From positions 1 to 41,042 of the forward strand of contig JALNLA010000002.1 of the NCBI GenBank assembly GCA_023267975.1: a stretch of 41,042 nt of DNA, written 5' to 3'. The notes beneath the pieces are model-generated. The model had not been told where the DNA came from. It saw only the letters and a program-made list of their open reading frames with translations, and ran no database searches. This DNA comes from Candidatus Terraquivivens ruidianensis (GTDB taxonomy: Archaea; Thermoproteota; Nitrososphaeria_A; Caldarchaeales; Wolframiiraptoraceae). Position 1 is the first letter of the stretch, and every line of letters begins with the position of its first letter. Made by a program: the position numbers and the translations under genes. Below are positions 9,091 through 15,627 of the stretch, piece by piece.

Positions 9091-10256
9091 TGCTACAAAA
9101 AATAAATCATGAAGTCCCGAAGTTACGACGAATTAAAATTCAAGACTTAGTGTATGAAACCGTCTCAGAATTATTAAACAAAAATGACGAATTCAGAAAC
9201 TTTTTAATGGAAAGCATTGATAACAATATAGATAAGATAAAGAGTCTGTTATTTGAGACGCTCATCGGTAGTATGAAGATCTTGACCAAAATTGGAGAAA
9301 TTCCATCCGATGTTGTTCCTTCTTTTATTGAAAAATCTTTTTTAAATACGTTACATGGATTGCATAAAGATATCACGGACCATCTTCTCGTAATTTACAT
9401 TGGAAAACTTATAGAAAAATTATTTTCAAAGCTTAAGTCAAGGACAGAAGATATGCTGCTCGTTAAATGCATTTTACAGAATTTATTGATCAGTAAATAC
9501 GTTGAGAGGTTTATGATTGGAGACAAATCTCTAATCTTAAACGTGGAAAGTGATTTAGATGATACATGTTATAAACTAATTACCTTTGCGTACGAATTAA
9601 TTTCGGAATATAACTTATGTGACTTATCATACTTGTTGTACTTATTTACTGATTATGATTTCGCAAAACCTAAGGAAAATTATTTAAACTCATACTTTAT
9701 AGCCAAAAGGGACTCAAATAACGAAAAGAGAAAAGAGGCAATACAAAAATTAATAATAGATGCTCAAAATAGATGTAAATCTTCTACCCAATATGATGTT
9801 CATATGGATGCCCTTATTAGCTTGCTCATGAAGGTTGTGGATAAGTTTAATGAAGAGATAGCGCCTGAAAATACGGCATCAAACTTAAAAAGTTTGTGGG
9901 GAAGATTATGTGAATGCGCAATGTGGGCTATACTACTAAAGCATGAGGTTTTATTCAGTTTTAATGCGTATCTTAATCCAAATATATATGATGGTAAGGT
10001 CCACGACAAAATAGGGGAGTTTGATGGGCTAATAATACCAGAACGTGATGATGAGTTGATATTTGTAGATGTGACTTTTAGTAAGAATATCGATGAAAAA
10101 ATCAGAAAATGTAAAAAATTTTTTAATGCTATTAGTAATTACGTAAGTGCAAGCGTCTGGATAGTATGTTCTGATTACAGTGAATATAAGGAAAATCTTA
10201 TACAAAACTTAAGCATAATTCCATTATCCAAACTCCCAAGTATTTTGGGAGTCTGA
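9087..10256 (+). CDS. Operon-final protein with C-terminal PD-(D/E)XK-like nuclease signature
   Basis: A 389-residue protein I cannot assign to a named Cas family. The first ~250 residues are Lys/Glu/Leu-rich and look all-helical. The C-terminal part reads as a restriction-nuclease-like fold: IGEFDGLIIP (E311, D313), a short acidic turn, then LIFVDVTFSK (D328, T330, K333), resembling the D...(D/E)xK strand pair with Thr at the usual Lys position and a Lys three residues later. I see no CARF motif. Its start shares ATGA with the RAMP before it, so it is made with the effector complex. It is much more A+T-rich than the other cas genes. Possible roles are an extra subunit or an ancillary nuclease; function is unknown. 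Confidence 0.6.
   Translation: MMLQKINHEVPKLRRIKIQDLVYETVSELLNKNDEFRNFLMESIDNNIDKIKSLLFETLIGSMKILTKIGEIPSDVVPSFIEKSFLNTLHGLHKDITDHLLVIYIGKLIEKLFSKLKSRTEDMLLVKCILQNLLISKYVERFMIGDKSLILNVESDLDDTCYKLITFAYELISEYNLCDLSYLLYLFTDYDFAKPKENYLNSYFIAKRDSNNEKRKEAIQKLIIDAQNRCKSSTQYDVHMDALISLLMKVVDKFNEEIAPENTASNLKSLWGRLCECAMWAILLKHEVLFSFNAYLNPNIYDGKVHDKIGEFDGLIIPERDDELIFVDVTFSKNIDEKIRKCKKFFNAISNYVSASVWIVCSDYSEYKENLIQNLSIIPLSKLPSILGV
10232..10252 (+). terminator. Perfect 8-bp hairpin at the end of the cas operon
   Basis: ACTCCCAA (10232-10239) and TTGGGAGT (10245-10252) pair perfectly around a 5-base loop, ending one base before the TGA stop of the last cas gene. There is no U-run directly after it, so it may protect the 3' end of the message or pause transcription; it is not a classical terminator. 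Confidence 0.4.
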
Positions 10257-10410
10257 TCGAGCTGATATTAAAAGAAACGCTTTATGATTTAGTAATATAC
10301 ACCACTCTTTATGCACAAGCTATTAATCAATAGCACTTGTATTAGCGACTCTTAGATCAGGGACGGTGATGCCAAAATTTTAACAATAAAAAGGATATAA
10401 TAAGCCTATA
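10257..10410. other. Intergenic region after the cas operon with a second hairpin
   Basis: No gene is seen here. A stem-loop lies at about 10315-10340: ACAAG-CTATT pairs with AATAG-(CA)-CTTGT. It could be the mRNA 3' end. AT-rich sequence then runs to the right inverted repeat. Confidence 0.35.
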
Positions 10411-10514
10411 CCGAACTGGGTTCATCTGTTTAAATATCGGAATTTACTATGCCTGCCGCAAGTCGGCATCGGAAAACTGCGCCCCTGCTGCCAGGAGAGG
10501 CAAAAAAGGGCGCA
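10411..10514. repeat. Right copy of the 104-bp inverted repeat
   Basis: The exact reverse complement of 1-104. Identity stops cleanly at both edges: inside, 10410 and 105 differ; outside, the left flank is not available. The copy separates the cas operon from the CARF-type genes that start at 10608. I see no transposase, integrase or further copy elsewhere in the window. Confidence 0.95.
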
Positions 10515-10544
10515 CTGATCCTAGAAAGGGAACTGAGAAAAGTT

Positions 10545-10585
10545 TCTTTTTATAAGCCTCTTTTTAGGATTTTAAAATTTTTATT
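10545..10585 (+). promoter_or_regulatory. Promoter of the CARF-type gene pair
   Basis: Two TATA-like stretches are present: TTTTTATAAG (about 10547-10556) and TTTAAAATTTTTA (about 10571-10583). The second is about 30 bases before the GTG start at 10608, suiting a leaderless or very short-leader transcript. Confidence 0.45.
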
Positions 10586-10607
10586 GCCAGACTTCCAATA
10601 GTTAGTT

Positions 10608-11549
10608 GTGGGAATATATCACTTTACAGGGCTCGGAAAACTTCCAGGCGCAGTAACATCGCCCTTAACAGTAATATATATTTTACTTAAGTCGGCAGAA
10701 ATAGGAAACCCTAGAGCAAAAGACTTTTTCCAATATTCGGGGGAAAGTGGTCACTCAATGAAGGGGGTGCCAGAATGCTTAGTCATATTCACGAGCAAAG
10801 GGATCATAAACGGAATGAAACCGCCAACTCAAGTGAGAAGTCAATTATTACCCAACAAAAAATTCAGCGGATCCGTGCTTAGCATTATGCACGACTACCT
10901 AAGCTCTATAACGGAAGCCCTCGCATTAAACTATGTTTATAAATATGGCTACATCAAGAAGATCTATTTAATCGAAGTTGAATACCAAAACTTCGACGAT
11001 TGTTACCCAAAAGCTAATACCTTCCTCTATGTTTACAGGGATAAAGAATGTTGGATAAACGCACAGGCGGGATCGAATCAGATAAACACAGCACTTATCA
11101 TATCCGGCTCGATCAATCTAATATCTTGGAAATATTACTACGTGAAACAAGCAACGACTGAACTACTTGACATATACTTTCTTAAACCCGATGCGTTGAA
11201 AAATCCTGACCAGTACGTCGATAAATTACTAGAAGTGTGGGGAGAGCTACACGTATTCGGCCTCGGCATAAACGAAGTAATAAGGAACCTCGTCGATGAA
11301 TTCAGTTCTCGTGAGAAGATCAATATATCGGAACTTAAGAGAATGCTCAAGGAACACGGCCTGGGAAGCATATTCCTTAAATACTCTGGCGACTCAGTAA
11401 GCAAATCAGACCAATTTGATACATTCACTCAAACCTTCTCAAACAAATGGGCTAATCTCAACAATTCTTCAGAAGTATTGGCTAAAGCGCGAGAGAAAGG
11501 CATACTTTACGAGCTCGGCATATCTACAGGCAAGGTCTTAAGACCCTAA
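10608..11549 (+). CDS. CARF-like protein with possible C-terminal HEPN motif (Csx1/Csm6-like)
   Basis: A 313-residue protein next to the type III operon. The N terminus HFTGLGKLPGAVTSPLT and the later segment AGSNQINTALIISGS (A154-S168) followed by YYYV resemble the two conserved loops of CARF Rossmann domains, which sense cyclic oligoadenylate. The C-terminal ~110 residues are helical and contain RMLKEH (R245, H250), formally an R-x4-H motif as in HEPN RNases, although the Asn/Asp usually following the Arg is missing. It could be a Csx1/Csm6-type effector RNase, a ring nuclease, or an inactive sensor. The start is GTG. A gap of 43 bases separates it from the next gene. Confidence 0.5.
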   Translation: MGIYHFTGLGKLPGAVTSPLTVIYILLKSAEIGNPRAKDFFQYSGESGHSMKGVPECLVIFTSKGIINGMKPPTQVRSQLLPNKKFSGSVLSIMHDYLSSITEALALNYVYKYGYIKKIYLIEVEYQNFDDCYPKANTFLYVYRDKECWINAQAGSNQINTALIISGSINLISWKYYYVKQATTELLDIYFLKPDALKNPDQYVDKLLEVWGELHVFGLGINEVIRNLVDEFSSREKINISELKRMLKEHGLGSIFLKYSGDSVSKSDQFDTFTQTFSNKWANLNNSSEVLAKAREKGILYELGISTGKVLRP

Positions 11550-11592
11550 GTTAAATAGCAAAAAGTATAATTCATATAATTAACATTTTAAA

Positions 11593-12327
11593 ATGGAAGT
11601 TATGTCTCCGACCGAAGAGCCACCAGATATTTCAGAGCTAATCAGACACAATAAAATTAAGAGAACCCACGCACCCATACTGCTTTACCTCGCAAGAACA
11701 GGTGGTCGAGCCAGGTTCTACGAGATTTACCAACACTTGGGTGGCGAAACAAGAATAAGCAAATCCACGCTTAAGAGTAGATTGGATGCGCTATCGAATT
11801 TGGGCGTCATCACTTACCATGAAGGAGTAGCAGAACTAACGAACAAGTCCACTCTATGCTACGTAGTAAGCTCAAGAATTCCCTACGCCTATATGGGGCT
11901 GCTTGGAATAAGGGGGGAGGCAGAAGATTACGAGTCAGAGACCGAGACCTCAATTAAGCTACTTAAAGAAGAAGGCATCGAGTTTGACAGGATATACGTG
12001 GTAACGACACCCGAAGCGCTTGAAAGTTGGTCATCATACATCAAAGATAACATATGGAAACGCATAGAACTCATATCTGTAAGAGTCGATGAAATGAATG
12101 AAATAGATAAAATGATGAACAGAGTAAGGCCACGACTGCTAGAACTAATACGTCAGTCTATCGTAATCATAGACTGCACATCGGGTACGCGACCAGCAGG
12201 AATAGCGTTCTACACATTGGCAGAAAAATACAAACTACCGCTTATTTACGTATACAAAGAAGCGAAAAAAATCTACTGGCTAAAATCAAGACAATCAATA
12301 AAAAAAGAGCTATCGCCAATACTATAA
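11593..12327 (+). CDS. Winged-helix protein with C-terminal CARF-like domain
   Basis: A 244-residue protein with a winged HTH at about residues 25-90 (ISKSTLKSRLDALSNLGVI is the recognition part). A Rossmann-like domain follows: FDRIYVVTTPEA, then IIDCTSGTRPAGIAF (D194-T199), the DxTxGT-type loop typical of CARF domains, then PLIYVYKE. This is the reverse order of Csa3, which is CARF first and HTH last. It probably regulates cas or accessory genes in response to cyclic nucleotides; it could also be a ring nuclease. An AT-rich tract directly before ATG 11593 could serve as a separate promoter, or the gene may be read through from the gene before it. Confidence 0.65.
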   Translation: MEVMSPTEEPPDISELIRHNKIKRTHAPILLYLARTGGRARFYEIYQHLGGETRISKSTLKSRLDALSNLGVITYHEGVAELTNKSTLCYVVSSRIPYAYMGLLGIRGEAEDYESETETSIKLLKEEGIEFDRIYVVTTPEALESWSSYIKDNIWKRIELISVRVDEMNEIDKMMNRVRPRLLELIRQSIVIIDCTSGTRPAGIAFYTLAEKYKLPLIYVYKEAKKIYWLKSRQSIKKELSPIL

Positions 12328-12368
12328 GACAAAACAACATGCTTTGAAATGCGTTCTATCAAACTTAA

Positions 12369-12457
12369 CGGGCCCGGCGGGACTCGAACCCGCGACCTCC
12401 GGCTCCGAAGGCTTGCGCGCTTCACACAGCGCCCTATCCTTGCTAGGCTACGGGCCC
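12369..12457 (-). tRNA. tRNA-Arg (anticodon TCG) with a probable short intron
   Basis: On the minus strand the acceptor GGGCCCG pairs with CGGGCCC. The D arm has GCC...GGC, and the T arm is GCGGG-TTCGAGT-CCCGC. The loop CTTCGGA followed by GCCGG gives anticodon TCG. The gene is 14 bases too long for a class I tRNA. Removing the 14 bases at 12413-12426 yields a 5' anticodon strand CTGGC that pairs with GCCGG (one U-G), placing an intron at non-canonical position 29/30. A TATA-like CTTTAAAG lies about 27-34 bases upstream (near 12480-12490). The intron borders are inferred from pairing only. Confidence 0.85.
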
Positions 12458-12604
12458 ATCTAAACCACCCTGAATCCCGCTTTAAAGTTTTTAGAAAACT
12501 CGGATAGCTTACTGATAATACTTGGTGCGCACACAAATTTTACCGCGAAGGGCAGCAAGCGGAAAGCTTTATCACGTAGTTGGTAGACGGGTTGGAATTG
12601 AAAG

Positions 12605-13333
12605 ATGGCTAAAGCGTTTGTGAGAAGCACACAGTCGATGCATGGTATGGAGACTGTGGCGCTTGATTTGCTCAAGCTACTCAAACAAAAGTACGATTAC
12701 AATACGCTCTCCAGGATGACTGGGTTACCTGTATCGACGCTCAACCGCTACATAAAGAACAAAACGATACCCCAAACTCAGAAGGCAAAGAAGCTTATCG
12801 AGAGAGTATCGCCGCTCATAAACATGACAGAGCTCATCAAAGAAAAGGCTTTGATAGGCCAGGATGATGTGAACATCTACGAGATCGTCTCGAACCCAAG
12901 TTTAATAAAGATAATCAACTTCTTCATAGTAAGCGAGTTCTCTGGTAGCAAGTTAACGGCCATAATGCCCTTGGACGTGCACAGCATTCCACTATCAGCA
13001 GTTTTGGCAACTACCATCGATAGAAGGATGCTGCTGTTAAGCGAGAGGCCGCTTTGGGATGACGACGAAGCCATAACTTTAACGTACAGGATTCCAGATT
13101 TTGTCGAAAAGTTTAAGCTATGGTTACCCAAAGATGCAGTATCGAGTAAGGACAGCGTGCTTATGATCTCTTCCTTCCTCATCACAGATTCGCTGGTTAG
13201 CTCTGCAGTCCATATGCTTAATAAAAAAGGTGCCTCAGTAGTAGGGTTGTTCAGCATCGTGGCAAGGGAGCAGTTCTGGAAAAAAGTCCTGTTGCCGCCA
13301 GGTAGCAGGAAAAAGTGTCTGCTCTTAGTTTAA
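12605..13333 (+). CDS. HTH plus phosphoribosyltransferase-like regulator
   Basis: A 242-residue protein. Residues ~20-65 form an XRE-like helix-turn-helix (TLSRMTGLPVSTLNRYIKNK). The rest resembles a type I phosphoribosyltransferase, ending with the strand-loop VLMISSFLITDSLVSSAV and then VVGLFSIV. In active enzymes the PRPP loop has two acidic residues and TTG; here it reads ISSFLITDS, so catalysis is doubtful. It more likely senses PRPP or a purine and controls transcription, as PurR and GfcR do in other lineages. ATG at 12605 follows GGAATTGAAAG. The last 4 bases overlap the end of the convergent tfs gene. Confidence 0.65.
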   Translation: MAKAFVRSTQSMHGMETVALDLLKLLKQKYDYNTLSRMTGLPVSTLNRYIKNKTIPQTQKAKKLIERVSPLINMTELIKEKALIGQDDVNIYEIVSNPSLIKIINFFIVSEFSGSKLTAIMPLDVHSIPLSAVLATTIDRRMLLLSERPLWDDDEAITLTYRIPDFVEKFKLWLPKDAVSSKDSVLMISSFLITDSLVSSAVHMLNKKGASVVGLFSIVAREQFWKKVLLPPGSRKKCLLLV

Positions 13334-13653
13334 CCGTATTCTCTCCATGTATGTTTGCAGCGCGTGCATCTGAAGAAGGTCGTCATTGGTTCGTCGGCAG
13401 ACCTAGTTTGTACGGTCCACCAGTAAGCCTTATCGTTTCCGCATTCAGGGCATAAAGCATCGGTCGTAGGTAGCACATCATCTTCGGACACTTCCTTTTC
13501 AACGGTTAACATCTTCGACTTCTTCTTTAGAGGTACCTGGGTCACAGCTTTGTCCACGCTCTTCTCAAAACCGCATTTTTTACATATGAGTACGATTGCA
13601 TCTGACTTTTTTGTTAGGGTCAGAACCTTTCCACAGTTCGGGCAGAATTCCAC
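13330..13653 (-). CDS. tfs: Transcription elongation factor TFS (TFIIS/RPB9-like)
   Basis: A 107-residue archaeal transcript-cleavage factor that rescues backtracked RNA polymerase. The N-terminal zinc ribbon is CPNCGK...CKKCG, and the C-terminal zinc ribbon is CPECGN...CTRCKHTW. The catalytic acidic loop is RSADEPMTTFF: the Asp-Glu pair that reaches the polymerase active site is present, so it is the cleavage-competent form. Length and layout are typical. It is convergent with the regulator at 12605, sharing four bases, and lies downstream of rpoL; a TATA-like TTATAAAATAG near 13707-13717 suggests its own promoter. Confidence 0.95.
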   Translation of the reverse strand: MEFCPNCGKVLTLTKKSDAIVLICKKCGFEKSVDKAVTQVPLKKKSKMLTVEKEVSEDDVLPTTDALCPECGNDKAYWWTVQTRSADEPMTTFFRCTRCKHTWREYG

Positions 13654-13731
13654 CCTCAGTCACCCTTCGTGAGCGCGACCAACTGGACACTATTGGGTGC
13701 AAAATACTATTTTATAACTCTTCTGAGGACT

Positions 13732-14007
13732 CTAAAGCTGCTCCACCTGTGACCTTAATCTCTCAGTCATATCCGCAAGTTCTTCCAGAGCTCTCAGTAA
13801 TATATCCCTCGCTTTGAATTCTTGGGACCTCGTCTTGACGATGAACCTTACCTCGCCAGTTAATGGATGAAGCAAGCTATGACCAGCGTACTCTACGCCT
13901 TGCATTTTTTGAAGGACCTCACTCACCGCATCTAATACGGACTGGTCCTCACCCTTAACTAAGATTTCGATGTAGTCGTCCCTTTCTTTAATCACGTCCA
14001 ACTTCAT
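13732..14007 (-). CDS. rpoL: DNA-directed RNA polymerase subunit L (Rpo11)
   Basis: A 91-residue homologue of eukaryotic RPB11/AC19, which dimerises with Rpo3 to nucleate polymerase assembly. The signature HSLLHPLTGEVRFIVKT (about residues 42-59) is the conserved dimerisation region (HTLxNPL in many members). The following helix, rich in Glu and Leu, is also typical. The ATG at 14007 overlaps the csl4 stop by 4 bases, so it is coupled with csl4. The csl4-rpoL pairing is a familiar archaeal arrangement. Confidence 0.95.
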   Translation of the reverse strand: MKLDVIKERDDYIEILVKGEDQSVLDAVSEVLQKMQGVEYAGHSLLHPLTGEVRFIVKTRSQEFKARDILLRALEELADMTERLRSQVEQL

Positions 14008-14597
14008 GGTATCAACCCTAACCAGTCAGATATCCTTTTTGCGTTTCCGTAATGAGTAAGTATTTTTCTCGTATCAAACCTCCCGCATTTTGAACAGTAA
14101 ACATTGTACTTATCTTTTTTTACATATCCCATTATTGAACCACAGCGGTCGCACATCGCCTGAAGCACACCAAAGCCCGGCTCCCATATGGAAACGTTGA
14201 TGAGTCCTGAAATGATGCTTGTTACCTTAGCGAGTAGTACATCGCCTACGCTCACGTGTTGTCCCAAGGATTCTTTACTCCCTGGTTTTGCCAGCAGGGT
14301 TGCACTACGTTGATGCCTCAGAATCTTACCATTCTTGCCTATAATTTTAATTACGGCAGATTTACTCTGAAGTTCCTTAACCTCGCCCAAGATAATGTCT
14401 CCAACCGCCACGCTGTCAGGCTCCTTTATAGCTTCGACCTGAACCTCGCGTTTCTTTCTATCAAACTTGACCTTACCGACCACCGTTGCAAATACTGTGC
14501 CGTCTAATGAAGTACTCGTTCCTTTGCCAGATAAAAACTCCTCTAAGACGCACAGCTTCTCGCCTGGTAATGCTATTTGCCGTCTATCCTCAGCCAT
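14004..14597 (-). CDS. csl4: Exosome complex subunit Csl4
   Basis: A 197-residue RNA-binding cap subunit of the archaeal exosome, which degrades RNA 3' to 5'. The N-terminal domain carries ALPGEKLCVLEEF, a central S1 domain is at about 60-140 (VGDIILGEVKELQSKSAVIKI, LGQHVSVGDVLLAKV), and a C-terminal zinc ribbon is CDRCGS...CSKCG. The frame stays open for 27 more codons upstream inside dph2, but MAEDRRQIALPGEK at 14597 matches the family N terminus and leaves only an 8-base overlap with the dph2 stop. Confidence 0.93.
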   Translation of the reverse strand: MAEDRRQIALPGEKLCVLEEFLSGKGTSTSLDGTVFATVVGKVKFDRKKREVQVEAIKEPDSVAVGDIILGEVKELQSKSAVIKIIGKNGKILRHQRSATLLAKPGSKESLGQHVSVGDVLLAKVTSIISGLINVSIWEPGFGVLQAMCDRCGSIMGYVKKDKYNVYCSKCGRFDTRKILTHYGNAKRISDWLGLIP

Positions 14598-15600
14598 TCC
14601 GTACACACCACCCAAAGTACTCGCCCTTAGAGATAAGCTCATCCCATGACCCCAAGCCCAAGGCAACCATAAGCTCACTCGGTAACAGAACCGGCCTCCT
14701 GAACTTAGCCTGGTCGTCTATACTGATGCGCGGACATGCAGTATTCACGTAAGCATCAAAGACCTCATCCGGCAAAAACCTTTCGTCCACCTCGTTTAAG
14801 ACGAGCAGGTACGCGTCCTTCCCAGCTTTCCTTAACATCGAGACAATAGAGGTTGCCAAACCCTCCCTTTTCTGCCCAGGTTTTGTGCAAAGTATGACGC
14901 CGACCCTTCTCGAACCCTTAAACGCACATACCTGCGCATACCTTTGCATGAGCGTCTTCTTTGCAGTTTGTGTCATATCCCCGACATGCATGGTCTCCGG
15001 GTCTATGACCACAACGCATCTATCGGTTATCATAGAGAGACCAAGCCCGTGAAAGAAACTTCCAATTATGAGAAACTTCTCGACGTCTCTTTCAACAATT
15101 TTCATGTTCGTATAGTCGCATCCTATTACCTGTGAAGGATAAAGCCGCCCATTTTCGTGTTGACCGTAAAATACTGAAAAACCGTGGTTTTCGAGGACTC
15201 GTTTAATCCGTTCTAAGAAATTTAACCACTGGAGCGTCATGCCCAAGCCAATATTCTTTGCAGGCCTCAGGAAGGGTATGACCTTTTCTACCAATCGTTC
15301 ACTGCTTATCCCACCATCATATCTACATTCAACGTAGATTACTGGTAAAACCGATTGCTCTACAAAGTTGGTATGACCAAGTTGCACTATTGCATCTGCC
15401 GACATTTCCATTGCTTCGTTTAAGGCCAAATCACAACCACCCCAGCATGGACCTCCGGATACGATGACGTCGATACCATGATGGCGTAACTCATCACCCA
15501 GCTGGAGAGCAACCCTCTTGAGACCTTGCGGTGCTTGTACCAAGACCCTTTTAGCTTTGATTCTTTCCAGCTCGGCCATCACACGCCCTAACTCGTACAA
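14590..15600 (-). CDS. dph2: 2-(3-amino-3-carboxypropyl)histidine synthase (diphthamide synthesis)
   Basis: A 336-residue radical-type enzyme that transfers the 3-amino-3-carboxypropyl group of SAM to a His of elongation factor 2, the first step of diphthamide synthesis. Three cysteines expected to bind the [4Fe-4S] cluster are in place: C56 (PCWGGCD), C161 (VIGCDYT) and C288 (NTACPR), one in each of the three repeated domains. The N-terminal VLVQAPQGLKR is diagnostic. It is the first gene of the dph2-csl4-rpoL run, 27 bases after the CoA-transferase. Confidence 0.95.
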   Translation of the reverse strand: MYELGRVMAELERIKAKRVLVQAPQGLKRVALQLGDELRHHGIDVIVSGGPCWGGCDLALNEAMEMSADAIVQLGHTNFVEQSVLPVIYVECRYDGGISSERLVEKVIPFLRPAKNIGLGMTLQWLNFLERIKRVLENHGFSVFYGQHENGRLYPSQVIGCDYTNMKIVERDVEKFLIIGSFFHGLGLSMITDRCVVVIDPETMHVGDMTQTAKKTLMQRYAQVCAFKGSRRVGVILCTKPGQKREGLATSIVSMLRKAGKDAYLLVLNEVDERFLPDEVFDAYVNTACPRISIDDQAKFRRPVLLPSELMVALGLGSWDELISKGEYFGWCVRNG

Positions 15601-15627
15601 AAGTATGCCTCTCCCAACGGATGCTAT

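Noticed and set aside
10232-10252. Bacterial-type intrinsic terminator after the cas operon
   Set aside because: The hairpin is perfect, but no U-run follows and it overlaps the last codons; archaeal termination relies mainly on T-tracts.
1-10514. Insertion sequence or casposon
   Set aside because: No transposase, Cas1-type integrase or recombinase is encoded inside the repeats, and 104-bp ends without such a gene do not identify a known IS family.
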